Source: Anadara kagoshimensis
Taxonomy: Eukaryota > Mollusca > Bivalvia > Arcoida > Arcidae
Length of the DNA: 64,000 bases
NCBI GenBank assembly: GCA_021292105.1
Contig: CM037868.1
Coordinates: 807,549-871,548, forward strand
Reading direction: 5' to 3'
Shown: positions 1 to 11,696 of the stretch, one piece after another
How positions within the stretch are numbered: position 1 is the first letter of the stretch
How the letters are laid out: each line of letters opens with the position of its first letter
The notes under the pieces: generated by a model
What the model saw: the letters and a program-made list of their open reading frames with translations, nothing else
Told to the model about the DNA's origin: nothing
The model's database searches: none
Position numbers and translations under genes: made by a program

Positions 1-145
1 GACGGACACCCCTATCACTATATACCCCCACCCCACTTTTTAAGCTGGGGTATGATGAATTACTTTCTCGGAATATGATAATATGTTTCATACTGTCAAT
101 ATTGTCGGCATCGTTTCAGTATGATTCTTTCAATAAAATTATGAG

Positions 146-378
146 TTGAGTAATGGTGTTAAACGTCCCATTTAAGAATATTTAAGCTATATAGAGACGC
201 CGCCAGCTGTAGGCGAAAGGTGCATAAATTTAGCCTGCTGGCATTATATTGCAAAGTTCCGCTCACCGTGACACAGGACCTCGATTATTTTAAGTTCGCA
301 TTCGAAAGAATCGTTACTTTCATTTCGTTATGCCGATATGCTTGGCAAAAGAATAGTACCTACCCAATTTCAAGTCTT
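146..378 (-). mobile_element. SINE, reverse orientation, tRNA head missing
   Basis: Reads antisense to the copy at 10714-11046: gtgttaaacgtccca tail, the GCCAGCTGTAGGCGAAGGTG-like block, 'gtgacacaggacctcg', and the 'ctacccaatttcaagtc' junction. It meets the next SINE nearly head to head. Confidence 0.8.
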
Positions 379-382
379 AATT

Positions 383-655
383 ACCACTGTGGTAGCTCAT
401 TTGATAGTGCTTACTCCGTAAGTTGGAGGTCGTGGGTTCGATTACCGGCCGGGTCTGACCCCAGACTTGAAAGTGGGTAGTGACTTCTTTTGCCAGGCAC
501 TCGGAATTAGGAAATTAAAGTTACAAAACAACCATGTTGTAGCATGACATCAGTGCAACACACAGGCAAAAGTTCTGCACCTTCGCCTATACCTGGCGAC
601 TTCTCGATATGAATGGAATATTCTTGACTGGGACGGTAAACACCATTATTCAACT
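383..655 (+). mobile_element. SINE, forward orientation, nearly complete
   Basis: tRNA-like head (gtagctcatttgatagtgc = A box; ggttcgatta = B box) followed by the family's 'gccgggtctgacc' and the 'ttcttgactgggacggtaaac' end. Internal part shortened around 510-545. Confidence 0.8.
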
Positions 656-664
656 CAACTGATC

Positions 665-762
665 TTAACTTTCAAGTCTTTGTTCAGACCCGGTCGTAGT
701 TTGAACCCACAAGCCCCCATGTACGTAGCGAGCACTATACCAACTGATCCACTGCAGTGGTA
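665..762 (-). mobile_element. SINE fragment, tRNA-like head only, reverse
   Basis: Antisense of the head region: 'cagacccggtcgtagtttga' through 'ccactgcagtgg'. Third SINE piece in the first 0.8 kb. Confidence 0.75.
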
Positions 763-2249
763 CAATATTATTAAGAGTTTTTATGCATCACTTTTATCAT
801 TGTATTTGGAAATGGATATGCTCTGACAAGAAACGGACATTTTAAAATTGATGAATATCCTATAAGTATTAAAGAGTACCTGTAACGAACATTTTTATTT
901 TCATATTTGTGTTAAATACTATTTTAATTTCACAATATCGAAAACCGCATCAAAATTGATGACCAAATAAGAAAGTTATAGCAGTTTGAAGGCCTTGAAT
1001 TTGGCCCTCTCTAGATACCTGTAAGTGAAACGACCCATGTCGAGGCTGATCCGTTTGATCCGATTTAAGTAACCGTTGTTGCATCTAGCATGGCGGACAG
1101 TTCTTATAATGCTGATGAGACGCGTTATATAATGAATGGGTAAAAAATTACTGATTCAGACGTGCACCTGTATATGTTATATGATTCGTAATTATTTTGG
1201 GAAGAAATAGAAAACCTTGCAATTGATACAATTGGCGTTCAGTTGTACTCATTCGATACTGAAACAGACCTTGAGAATACGATCAATTACATATCATACC
1301 AGTTTTATGAGTTCTGAATGTAAGCCTAGTCTATTCATACTCCCGTAACAATATTTTTTAATACATGATCTTTTCGCAATCAGTTTACCTACGTGAAATT
1401 CTAAATCCAAGACAACATCAAACAGTATATTTACAGGTGTCATGAAATTATCCGAACACCTGTCAATCAATTTTGTTCATTGTAAGAGCACATCCAGTTG
1501 ATTAAAGGTATAGGTCTCAATCTAAGGAATGTCTAATAAATAAACTTTTTATCGAGGTGGACCAATAATAATTTGCTTAATTATTGGTAGGTGTCATTCG
1601 GATGTAAATTCCACTTTATCAAATGAATTTATCGTGAAATAAAAAAAATACTTTTTAGCTAGTCCATTATGTAAGTAATGAAGATAAATAGTATTATGTG
1701 AGGGCTGCTTACTTAAATGAAGTTATGGGGCCCCTAAAACCGAGCTTTTTGATTTGGATTAACGAGAGGTGCATTTTAAACTCGCCGCTATCTCCCTTAT
1801 TTCGGCATAGATTTTTATAAAATTCTCGCATAAAGTCATATTTTAATATGGAGAATAACATATGTCAAAATCAAAAATCGTTACAGGTACTTTTTAAGTA
1901 CATCATATGTTAATTTGCTGAATAATAATTGACTAACTACAAATGAATACCATTTCTTGTAGACACCATATGTCCTTGACAACACATAGCAACGGGACTA
2001 TACCTAGATATAGTCTGCCGATATCAATGTGTAGTCTATCGCGTCAGGGACTATACTTTTATTATTTTAAAATATGTGTAAATGTACAATAATGTTGAGA
2101 TTTATTGTAGTGTTCATTTTTATTTATTTATCTATTTATTTTTATTTATATTTATTTGATTGTTAATTACTGTTTAAAATCTATGATGTTGAATAGAATT
2201 AATAGTTAATTTCAAAAATTAATTAAAACAACGCCATGCGATGTACTAA
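763..2249. other. AT-rich intergenic sequence without recognised gene
   Basis: No long open frame, no recognised repeat. Includes a T-rich (TTTA)-like patch around 2115-2160 and a short imperfect palindrome around 1985-2060 sharing the 'gggactata' motif. Confidence 0.5.
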
Positions 2250-2371
2250 ATCTATTATGGACCTCTCCCTCGGGAACAAATCTCCTAGTGTTGTCTATCG
2301 GCATTGGACACTATACCTCTCCTGACAACACTATAGAAGAACAGTTCTCTTGGGAGAGGTCTATTATAGAT
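2250..2371. mobile_element. Short hairpin MITE-like inverted repeat
   Basis: Arms 2250-2296 and 2323-2371 are near-complementary (ctattatggacctctccc against gggagaggtctattatag; ctagtgttgtc against gacaacactat). The structure is seen directly; the transposon origin is inferred. Confidence 0.6.
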
Positions 2372-2539
2372 CAGTATTTTTACTTATTTATTTATTTAGT
2401 TATTTATTTATTTTCTTTTGCATTAAGTGACAAAATGGATGGTACATTTTGCCAGTTTTATTTTCAGGAAAATCTTTTGCAAAGTAGTCAATATCAGTCA
2501 GCGAATATCATTTCGTCCACATTAATTATACCCTCCGCA

Positions 2540-2770
2540 AAGTAACATGAGGTTTTATATAGGAGTATGTCTGTCCATCCGTCTTTCTGTCTGTCCGTGT
2601 GAAATTGTGTCCGGACAATGTCTCATAACTGCTTTGGACGATTGTCATAAAACTCACAGGAATAGTCTTCATGGTCAAAATGTGTGTCATGATATTGAAT
2701 CAAGGCTATATCGGAATCAAGGTCGCGGGAAAACATTAAACCCCTGGGTGTGGGGTATTGGGCCTTAAGA
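2540..2770 (+). repeat. Dispersed repeat of the 'gtctgtccgt ... tccggacaatgtctca' type
   Basis: Pyrimidine-rich gtctgtccatccgtctttct run followed by tccggacaatgtctcataac and 'aaactcac'. This combination is familiar from abundant invertebrate repeats of unclear class. The 73-codon frame across it has no family resemblance. Confidence 0.45.
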
Positions 2771-2892
2771 AACAGTTCTAATTAACAATGGATATAGCTA
2801 TCGCAGCCAAACAGAATAGGTCCAATCTGAAACCCATTCATGACACTGATGGTCTTTATATTCTTTTATAAATTAAATCTTCACTTTAAAAA

Positions 2893-2926
2893 CAACATAC
2901 TTATCCATGTCCGGTTCACAATCCAG

Positions 2927-2959
<33 letters not shown>

Positions 2960-3140
2960 CAAATAAGGTTAGACACATAAACTACCACCATGGAAAGTGA
3001 GGCCGGTGCTCTTCCAGTTCATCTAGCTAGATCCTCCATGTGTTTAATAATATTGAGTGAAGAAAACATGTAAATATGGGAAGTCAATATATATATATAT
3101 CAAGGGCAATCCTGAACATAGAGACATCAAACTAACCAGT
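2893..3140 (-). mobile_element. Naiad 3'-end fragment, antisense, with poly(A) expansion
   Basis: Antisense of the element's end: 'catgtccggttcacaatccag', then an A28 run (2927-2954) where the element has 'aagcaaagtaaaa', 'ggaaagtgaggccggtgctc', and 3100-3135 matching the last coding block ('ggcaatcctgaacatagaga'). Ends 43 bases before the first carboxypeptidase exon. Confidence 0.75.
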
Positions 3141-3182
3141 AACACTGTGGTAACGACCATTAACCTTTTTCTTATCGATTAG

Positions 3183-3284
3183 ATTAATAAATGGTTGAAG
3201 AAAATGGCGAGTGACTTCAGAGGTTTAGTTGTGTTGGAAAGTATTGGTAAATCATACGAGGGAAGAGAAATGATAATAGCTAAG
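3183..3284 (+). CDS. Carboxypeptidase exon a (start of catalytic domain)
   Basis: Acceptor ...cgattag|ATT and donor AAG|gtaatc. Encodes INKWLKKMASDF...SIGKSYEGREMIIAK, the usual opening strand and helix of the M14 domain. Starts and ends in phase 0. The preceding exon would supply the residues before 'INKWL'. Confidence 0.85.
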
Positions 3285-6200
3285 GTAATCATCATAATCA
3301 TAATTTTGTTAAACTTATCTTATCATAAATCGATCCGGATTAAACTGCATAAAATTTCGTTAAGACAAAATGGGGTTAACTGCTGTACTACATGACACTA
3401 TTTAACATCTGTGCGGATCACCTATTCGCAAAGAATTGCAATCACAAGATGACGTTTGTCGTCTAAAAGGACATTATTCCGAGAATTTATGACGTTTACG
3501 TTTTCTAAAAAGCCCCACACAAACGTTAAGAGATATTGATCACGTGACACAGCGTAAAACCCCATTAGAACAATGTACATACTTTGGTATTAAAAGTTGA
3601 TTACATTTGAATTAAATATGTTTTAAATAATGTTTGATGGACTAGACAAATGCATATTTTCAGAAAAGATTCCTTTATTTCCACTTTAGACTTACCACAA
3701 GCAGTATTTTGGAGAGATTTTGGCATAAAAAAATAAAAAAACCGATTACATTGTGATAGCATAACAGTTATAGTACCATCGTCAGTAAATTTGTCTACAA
3801 ATTTAAATTGAAGCAATGCATCAATATGTGCATGTTTGTTATATTCAGTGAACAAGTGCATTAACAATATAGTAATTTAAATTCAGAGCAACTTGCATAG
3901 ATTTCTATGTGCGGGCACTAAACCAGTAGATTGGAATAGAAAATGTTTCAATTTATGTCACTTAGTAATTGATCATTTGGTGTAACTAATGGCAACGTTT
4001 TTGGCTAACGTAACAAATCGCTAAACGCTTTGATACCCGAAAACAATGAACCATCGTGAAATGTCCCTAATATTGTTCCTGTTTACGTCTCATCGAATGA
4101 TTAATGTACTACGTTTATTTTATTTTATATTCAGATAGGAAAAAATATTATCGCAGAACAAACAAATAAACCTATTATATTCATTGAAGCTGGGATTCAT
4201 GCTCGAGAATGGATTACTCCTGCTGTAGCCGTGTATATAATAGATATGGTAAGTGTAGGTGTAGAAATGACTTTTGAATTGTGGTTTACGGGGTATCAAC
4301 AAGATTCTGAAAGTGGTAACTTTAATAAGACAATGAAGAAATTTATGTTAATATTGTCACTTACAAAAGCTTGTTTATACCCCGTAAACCGCAATAGATT
4401 GAAAGTTATTTCTTATACTTATAATATTAATCCTACGTTATTGCCAATACATGTATTTGCAAAATGACAAACATTAAATATTACAAAACAACACAGGTTT
4501 TGTCAGTGAATGAAACAGCGCTGTTGAACGTTTGATTGATTTTATCCCCGCCTTTTTCACATCATCTTGCGGTCAACGCATTTAGCCCCGTCTAAATTTG
4601 GACATGACGAGAAATTGATAGGTCATGCTAGTTAACTGAAATGTAAACATAGTTTTTGTCCATCAGTTTATCTTAACAAAAATACGTTTACATACGATTA
4701 ATACACAGTTAATCTATTTGTTATACCATGAAACATAAATACTAATCACAGTTTTAAAACAAAATAATAACTTTGGAACTCTGATATTAAGTTTAAAACT
4801 TGAACTTATATAAGGGAGGGTCAGGTTCATTTGATTTGTAAGCATCTCCTGTACAAACTTTCCTTTCAGTTCTTTGCTACATTATTTTGTTGATTAATGT
4901 GTTACTTGTTTGCCTTTCTATTTCAATTTTTTGTCTTCATCACTTTCTTGTAATGAAATTTTAGTTTGACTAATTAATTCAGTAAGGTTACAAAATTTGC
5001 CTTTTTTACAGATGCTCAAAGGATACGGTAGAGACCCCAAAATCACTGACATGTTGGATAAATTTGAATGGATATTTTTACCGTCAGCAAACCCAGACGG
5101 ATATGAGTATTCACACACAGGGGTAAGACACACACACACGTCAGTCAACATATCAGAACATATGCGGTTTCGCAAGCTCATATTCACGCAGGAATTTAAT
5201 AATATAAGATCTATAAAATGTATACCAGTGAGGTTTTTTTGTTAAAACATTTTGGTCCCTCTATTTTTTCTAATTTCGACATCTGTGTCATATTTGAAGA
5301 GTCACAATTTTAGTCCGAGCACTACGGATAAGGCATCTAATCCGAAACACCCGTCTGGTAAAACAGATTTTGTAGTAATTTTTACGCTGTCATGACAATT
5401 ATTCAATGTTCATAAAAGATAGACGATGCATTGATACCTGTTAATTCAGAATATCCGTTAAAAATCGTGGTTGATAACCCAGGCCAATATCAAATCCCAT
5501 TTTTTCACCACAAACAAAGTTGAAACGAACTTATTTACGAGGCAAGTCTGTTGAACTTTTGAAGTTTTTTTTTTGTTTAGTGTCAGTAAGGACACGTGTG
5601 GGGAGAACAGTTACTCACCTCCGGGTCGCAACTAACAGTGGTTTCTATTATATATATATATATTATTATTAGGGTAGCATTAACCACGCAAACAATATAT
5701 ATATATCCTTAGATTGAGTTAAAGCTAATGTTTTCGTCCCTTTTGGGACTTTTCAACCTATGACTTTAATTGTTTACGCAAATGTCCAAATGTTCACTCA
5801 ACGGTTTTTTTTCGGGTTTCCAGATGTTCGATTTGCTGTATGTATTCTAATTCTTTCCCGTTCGCTACTATCGGTTTGTCCGACATACCGTTCTCCGCAT
5901 AACGAACAAGTTATGCAACTAATCAAATTTGCAATACAACAGTTCATATTGTTTTTTACATTAAATGACATGCCATTTTTAAGAGAGAGTAGTGTTCAAA
6001 TTTGAAAGTATTCACACGTACCGCATCTTGGATCTTCACATTTCTTAACCTGTTTTACGCCTGATGATTTTAATTTTGCTTTTGTAAGGATCTGTTTTAG
6101 GTTTATTGGCTGTCGGCGGCTGTGAATATGTCAGATGACTTTATTGATTTTTTTTTCATTTTCATAACCCGTACAGTGTATATGTAGTAACAGCGAACCC

Positions 6201-9200
6201 TAACCATAACCATGTACTTACATGAATATTCAAGAATATTCAAGCGGACAGGTCAATGTTGTTTAAACATATATCTTCAGTTCACTTTAACTTGCGGCTG
6301 TATGAACATTGAAAAAAAAAGATTTTTTATCAACCTAACTTTAGTAGGATTTCACTGTTGAATTGGGAGAAAATGTTCTGACAAAATACTCCTTATGGTT
6401 ACGATTATATATGAAACTCACTTTTGACCTCGTTTTCCATTTCCCATTCCGTTTTAGGGTATTTTCTTTTAAGAAAGAAACACAATAAGAAACACAATAT
6501 TATCTGTTTTGAAAGGTTCTCCCGTAGTAGCTTTTATAAAAACTGTTTTACGATAACGATTTTTTCGTTCAATTATAATATTCTCCCGTGTCATACATTG
6601 CTGTAAGATGCGTAACAAAGAATATTAAATAACTCACATATATATTGGATACACATTACCTTTATAAAGATGTTGGCTAGCAACTTAATCACTTCTACAC
6701 TTGCTCTGCTTATCGTTCAACACAGCAAGTATTTTAGACTTCCTGTCACTGTTATTATATTATACAAACTTTATTATTAATAGTAGTAGTAGTAGTATAA
6801 GTATTAATTAATTTATTTATTCATCTGTTTACATATATAAATATATTATTATTATTAAGGATCGATTGTGGAGAAAAAACAGACGTCGTCGGAATGGGTC
6901 ATGTTTTGGTGTAGATCTTAACAGAAATTTTGACATCGACTTCGGAGGTAAAACACATATCTAAACAATCTGCAAAACTTATAAGAGTGGTAATAATATT
7001 TTGTTAAGAACTCCGATTATGAATTATAAAAAAGGTTCTTATCAAAAATGAACAAAAAAAGGTTCCCGATAATAAGATATGGTTCACAATTACAGCAAAT
7101 ACTATTACCGTTTGATTGAAGATGTTTTTGTGGGTTGTTTTTCATCCTTTAATTGGTTTTAGTGTTAAATGATATTTATCATTTCATGCAAATTAGTATT
7201 TCAAACCTACCTTTTTACATTTTTTTCAGTCTCCGGTGTAAGTCAAAGCCCATGTGGCAAAACTTACCCTGGAAGAAACCCTTTTTCTGAACCAGAGACA
7301 ATTTGTATTAGAAATAAAATTAATGAAATCAAAAACAGAGTTAGAGCGTATTTAGCATTCCATTGTCGTTCGCAAAAGTTACTAACACCATTTGCTTACA
7401 CATCAAGAAGAGCAAAAGATCACGACGAAATGGTAAGGCGGATTTTAAATAACATAAAAGACAAATTTCATTATTTCATTAATCCACAATAGTAGTCTCC
7501 TCTGTAAAATTAGCACTAATATGATTTGTTTCATGTCATCTAAACAGCCTGATATGTGTAAGTAAGTCCATTTCATTTTTATACAGACTTGTTTTGATAA
7601 AACGTAGATAAACGAACAACTGAAATGTCACTCGGTAAAATAAAATTAGAATACTGTATACATAATTTTTAAATGGGTTATATTTTCTTTGTAAATATGA
7701 AATGCTCGACATAGAAACAAAAATCAAACAAAAGTTAAATCATATTTTCAACAAAGGTAAGACTACAAAACATTTCTATTTACGCATATCTGTGGCACGA
7801 TCTGTAAAATTTGCAGAAATTTTCCTCCTGAAGCTTTTAATAATAACTATAATCAGTTGTATCATATTTATCTAACATTAGACCAGTTTTCTATCTGATT
7901 TTGCAAAATAAAATTTTCACGAACACGTATGATAGAGAATTTTGGTGGTAAAGTACACGTCAATTTCTCATTGTGATGTGTTTGAGGAATCTCGATTTTG
8001 TCAAATGTAAACAATGACATCATTACTACAGAACTTGTCATAACACAGTTCAGTGGTTTTTTGTTGTAAAATGTATTTTTCACATTAAGTATTTTTTAAA
8101 TTATTTTTAAAAACCTAATAGGAATTGTTAGATAAAAATATTTGATCCCATGTCTTAAAGCTTATAAACTGTAATCGCTACTCACTAAGCTGACCATAGC
8201 ATTTAGCGTCCGCGGTGTTCACATATAACATCAGTAATATGTACAGTGGACAGCTTTAGTTTTTCAGTTTTCAATACTTATCAAAAAAATACTATTTTCT
8301 TCAGAAATGATCAATATTTGTAAATTCGTAAATATTGTAAATATTGAAAATATCTTATCATAAATAATAAAAAACGCATAACACTTATCATTTCAAAACG
8401 TTAAGACAAGTTTTGTTCTTCATCAGGATGTTTACTTGAAAAATAAACAAAGATATAACGTAATGGAGTTTTTGATTTAAATGTGAAATGTGATTTAGAC
8501 ATAGATTAGTATGATTGCTTTAAGTTGGACAACACAAAGTAAAAAAGTTAAATCATGCGTTCTTATTTTGTAGATACGTGTGGGACAAAACAGTATGGAT
8601 GCATTGAGAAAGGTACATGGAAAAATATACAGAGTTGGACCATCTCCGGAGTTAATTTGTAATGTTTTATTTGTAATCAATGTTTATTTTGCTGAACATC
8701 TCTTTGATTATTAAATTTTATGTACAAGAATAGTGAGTCAAGTTTGACCTTAAATTTGTATATATAGATTGGGTTAATGGTTTATGTGTGATTTTGGGCA
8801 AGACCATAAAACCCCAGTATTCCTATCATCTATCCAAGTATAACAGCTTTATGTAGCCCCTAAATTAGACAGAGTGTGTCTGTTCGAACATAAAAATAAA
8901 AGGTCAAACTGCCAGGTCAAACTTGATGCATTTTATAAACATGCTTCTCCTATTAATGTTTATTTGAGTCCGCTATGGTAGAGGATCAAAAATAATTTGT
9001 ATACAAAAATTATATAAACATATTTGTGATTTTGCGCATAAACCATTTGAAGGGCTATGATCGTCCTAGGCTTGCAATATCATTTGGGCAACATATTTAT
9101 TTATAAACAACATAATTCGAATTTCTGTATAAAGACCAAGATCTTACATAGCTAGTTGCTTTTGGAATTGGGATTTTCACAAAGACCGATATGTTTGTGA

Positions 9201-9696
9201 TTGATTTCAACTTCTCTTTGGCAATTATTTGTTGTCGTCAAGTGCTGATTCAGTGAAAACATTAAATATTTTATGTGAATGTGTTTTTTCATATCAAATT
9301 TTTGCCAATTATTGTATTACAAATTGGGATGGATAAAGCTCTATATAGTACATAATTCTCACCCAATGTTTTTGATCAGTTGATTGATTCCTTCCTGTCA
9401 CTGTTTGCGATGTACAGCTAGTCTAATGGTTCGTTTCTTATTGCCTTTTTGTTTTCCTTTTCTGATCTTGTTACTGTACGAGCTTTTTTGACTTAAAAGT
9501 TGTATATTTCATTTTAGATGCTGCCTCGGGTACCAGTGCCGACTGGGCAAAAATTAAAGCGGGGATAAAATACGCCTTTACATACGAATTGAGAGCGCCT
9601 AAAGCAGGGAGTCTAAATACCGGATTTATACTGAGCCGTTCAGAGATCAAGCCAACTGCAGAAGAGGTTATGGCGTCTCTCGCTTCTATTTCTTAA
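3183..9696 (+). CDS. M14A metallocarboxypeptidase (carboxypeptidase A-like), 7 exons, 5' end missing
   Basis: Secreted-type zinc exopeptidase that removes C-terminal residues; digestive or processing role inferred from the family. Exons: 3183-3284, 4135-4248, 5012-5122, 6860-6947, 7230-7432, 8574-8658, 9518-9696 (stop TAA 9694-9696). All have AG/GT borders and phases agree (0,0,0,1,0,1). They give about 293 residues, nearly the whole catalytic domain. Visible: GIHAREW (zinc ligands His69 and Glu72, plus Arg71, bovine CPA numbering), NPDGYEY, RLWRKNR (Arg127 region), DLNRNF (Asn144/Arg145), LAFHCRSQ (zinc ligand His196), Y-AASGTS (Tyr248, codon split by the last intron), TYELR (catalytic Glu270). 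Position 255 is Ala, not Asp, so A-type rather than B-type specificity is expected. The usual Tyr198 is Arg. Signal peptide and propeptide exons were not found upstream; they may lie before the window. Family assignment is very secure. Confidence 0.93.
4135..4248 (+). CDS. Carboxypeptidase exon b (HxxE zinc motif)
   Basis: Acceptor tattcag|ATA, donor ATG|gtaagt. 38 codons ending EAGIHAREWITPAVAVYIIDM. Contains the first two zinc ligands, His and Glu, in HAREW. Confidence 0.92.
5012..5122 (+). CDS. Carboxypeptidase exon c (NPDGYEY)
   Basis: Acceptor tttttacag|ATG, donor GGG|gtaaga; 37 codons. Encodes MLKGYGRDPKITDMLDKFEW followed by the conserved NPDGYEYSHTG segment. The start of this exon is a splice junction, not a translation start. 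Confidence 0.9.
5312..5359 (+). pseudogene. Decayed hammerhead ribozyme motif
   Basis: 'agtccgagcactacggataa' then GG...CC, intact CCGAAAC, and CCGTCTGGT. Matches the intact motif at 48882-48927 in order and spacing, but CUGAUGA reads cggataa. In carboxypeptidase intron 3. Confidence 0.55.
6222..6276 (-). mobile_element. Fragment of the 'gacctgtccgcttgacc' MITE
   Basis: 'gaatattcaagcggacaggt' then caatgttgttt, matching one terminal inverted repeat of the elements at 16165-16690 and 31066-31290. Confidence 0.5.
6860..6947 (+). CDS. Carboxypeptidase exon d (DLNRNF)
   Basis: Acceptor attattaag|GAT, donor GGAG|gtaaaa; ends in phase 1. Encodes DRLWRKNRRRRNGSCFGVDL then NRNFDIDFG. Supplies Arg127 and Asn144/Arg145 of the substrate carboxylate site. 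Confidence 0.9.
7230..7432 (+). CDS. Carboxypeptidase exon e (third zinc ligand)
   Basis: Acceptor ttttttcag|TC, donor ATG|gtaagg. Encodes GVSQSPCGKTYPGRNPFSEP (two Cys of the family pattern) and YLAFHCRSQKLLTPFAYT with zinc ligand His196. The neighbouring Tyr198 of vertebrate enzymes is replaced by Arg. Confidence 0.92.
8574..8658 (+). CDS. Carboxypeptidase exon f
   Basis: Acceptor ttttgtag|ATA, donor ATTT|gtaatg; ends in phase 1. Encodes IRVGQNSMDALRKVHGKIYR then VGPSPELI. The split codon T+AT restores the conserved Tyr248, which supports this less typical donor. Confidence 0.85.
9068..9115 (-). mobile_element. Possible decayed Naiad coding fragment, antisense
   Basis: 'cctaggcttgcaatatca' then a diverged 'caacatatttattta' resembles the antisense of 46031-46090 in the full element. 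Short and diverged. Confidence 0.4.
9518..9696 (+). CDS. Carboxypeptidase terminal exon (catalytic Glu270)
   Basis: Acceptor catttttag|AT. Encodes AASGTSADWAKIKAGIKYAF, then TYELRAPKAGS..., ending in TAA. ELR carries the catalytic Glu. The sequence continues about 35 residues past it, as in M14A enzymes. Confidence 0.93.
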
Positions 9697-9771
9697 GATA
9701 TATACACATTTTACCAGTAAGCATGACATCCTTATGGATATAAGAGATCTAGGATCTTGTACACAAATCTG

Positions 9772-10078
9772 TATGAGAGGCCGCGATGGCCTAATTAATA
9801 AAACGTCAGTCTACAAATCCAGGGTCTCTCCCGCTCAAACCACACATGCGAAAATGAATTCCCCTTGTAGTTGGACATTTTTGGTTCACCCGGTATCTGT
9901 ATAATGTGACTTGGGGAGTTGTGCGCTTGTCTGCGACGTATTGACTCAGTGAGCTATCACCTTAGAGTCGCTCTGAGTGGAAGACACCAAAACGCACAAT
10001 TCACATGCATACACAAACTTCTTCAAGTAGTTCTAGTTGACTAGCTGAACATTAATGATGCAACGTTAAGCAACATTC

Positions 10079-10121
<43 letters not shown>

Positions 10122-10122
10122 T
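9772..10122 (+). mobile_element. Second SINE-like family with (CAA)n tail
   Basis: Starts 'gaggccgcgatggcctaatt', resembling a tRNA-derived head with a weak B box, then a body with no coding potential, ending in a (CAA)n run at 10076-10120. Distinct from the 'gggacgttaaac' SINEs. Sits just after the carboxypeptidase stop and contains the gene's candidate AATAAA. Confidence 0.55.
9797..9802 (+). terminator. Possible polyadenylation signal of the carboxypeptidase gene
   Basis: AATAAA 101 bases after the stop codon. It lies inside the start of a SINE-like repeat, so use as the gene's poly(A) site is an inference. Confidence 0.3.
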
Positions 10123-10304
10123 CACGTAACATTATAAACCATGAAACACAAACTAAACACGTTCTTGCAATGTGTTTAAAGGGACACAACTCAAGCTTAT
10201 ATTATATTTTATTACATTGCATTTCCGAAACGACGATTGCTTGATAAATTGATTGATCGAATGGGTTTTAGGTCCCACACAAGAATACTTTACTTATATC
10301 AAAA

Positions 10305-10590
10305 CGTCACTAGCTACAGGTATAGGTAAAGTGACATTTTTACCTTTGCAGTGCGCTTAGTTCAATGTGCGAGGAGGGGGGTCTTTGACGTACCACACCT
10401 GCTGTGACACGGGACGTCGGTTTTTAAGTCTCTCCCGAAGGACCCCGTGGCTTTCATTAACGCCGAGTGCTTTGCGGAGGAACAGTCAAAATATATTTTT
10501 AAATCTTTGTCAGACCCGACCGAGGTTTGAACCCGCGACCTCTTCATTCAAAGCGAGCAATCTACCACTGGGCTACAGTACTGGGTCTAG
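10305..10590 (-). mobile_element. SINE, reverse orientation, diverged
   Basis: Antisense of the same SINE as 10714-11046: 'cgtcactagctacaggtat' block, 'gtgacacgggacgtcggttt', 'cagacccgaccgaggtttga' (B-box side) and 'ctaccactgggctacagtac'. Confidence 0.78.
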
Positions 10591-10713
10591 ATTTGTGTGC
10601 AAAAGTACTCTGTAACCTTGTGACCTTTCAAGAAGTTTTGTCCATTCCAATATGATGGCGTTATTCTGCGTCTGGGAAAAGGTAGACTATGTTGCCCTTA
10701 GGTGACGTAACCA

Positions 10714-11046
10714 CTGCAGTAGCTCAGTTGCTAGAGTGCTCGCGCTGTAAGTAGGAGGTCGTAGGTTCGATCCCCAGCCGGGTCTGACCCAAGACTTGAA
10801 AGTGGGTATTGACTGTTCTTTCGCCAAGCACTCGGCATTACGAAAAGTAACAGTTCTATCGGATGGAAACTTAAAATAAACGAGGTCCCGTGTCACGGTG
10901 GGCTTGGCACGCTAAAGAACCCTGCTGTATAATGCCATTAGCGCAACGCACAGTTAAAATTTCTGCACCTTCGCGTTTAGCTGGCGACGTCTCGATATGT
11001 GAAATGTTCTTGACTGGGACGTTAAACACCATTACTCAATCACTCT
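10714..11046 (+). mobile_element. tRNA-derived SINE, near full length
   Basis: Best-preserved forward copy: tRNA-like head with A box (tagctcagttgctagagtgc) and perfect B box ggttcgatccc, a body with 'cccgtgtcacggtgggcttg' and 'ctggcgacgtctcgatat', and the end 'ttcttgactgggacgttaaa'. RNA polymerase III transcription from the A/B boxes is inferred. Confidence 0.85.
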
Positions 11047-11194
11047 CACTCCTTATGCCACGTTAGCAGAGGTTATGGTTCAAAGACCTTTTGAACTCCA
11101 TACATTTAATTTGAAGATTCATGAGAAACGCTTGATAAGGTTTTGGTATAACTTCGCAATGACAGTTGTATAATTAAGATAATGAAGACATCAA

Positions 11195-11372
11195 AAACAA
11201 ACATACTAACCCATGTCCTAATCACAATCCAGAAGCAAAGTAAAAAAATGGAACCAACAAGTAATGTTAGACATGTGAACTTCCACCAGCTGGGAAGTGA
11301 GGCCGGGTGCTCGGAAAGGGTAAGCACCTACTGTTTAGCTAGCTACACCCGTCACGCGTGTGACACAAAAAT
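11195..11372 (-). mobile_element. Naiad 3'-tail fragment, antisense
   Basis: 'acatactaacccatgtccta', 'gtgaacttccaccagctggg', 'aagtgaggccgggtgctc', 'gtttagctagctacacccgt': the element's 3' UTR in reverse. Confidence 0.85.
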
Positions 11373-11696
11373 TGCTTTTATTATAGATTTCATTTGCGGT
11401 TTTCATCTAGCCGGTAAATATGACACCGTCAATAAATATAGATGCTGCAATTAATTTTGAGTAACCGAATGTCCTTACTGGTAGTCACCTTTGTTTAATG
11501 TAAACCTCAATAATTCAGTCTGCATAAAGTTACACTTTATTCACCGTTTGACCACTTCAATAGCTCATAGAAATAGATGCAACATTTCTTGTTTTTTTTT
11601 CTCATATGTTTATTTCAGTCCAGTTTGATGACCGAACCATGTTTTATAAATCCTATAAACTGTTGTTCAGACTTTAATCAATCAGTTTGATAAAAC

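Noticed and set aside
220..480. Open frame near the window start
   Set aside because: It spans the junction of two oppositely oriented SINE copies.
1090..1143. Short open frame starting atggcggacagttct
   Set aside because: Only 17 codons to a stop, with no splice donor in frame and no link to the carboxypeptidase propeptide.
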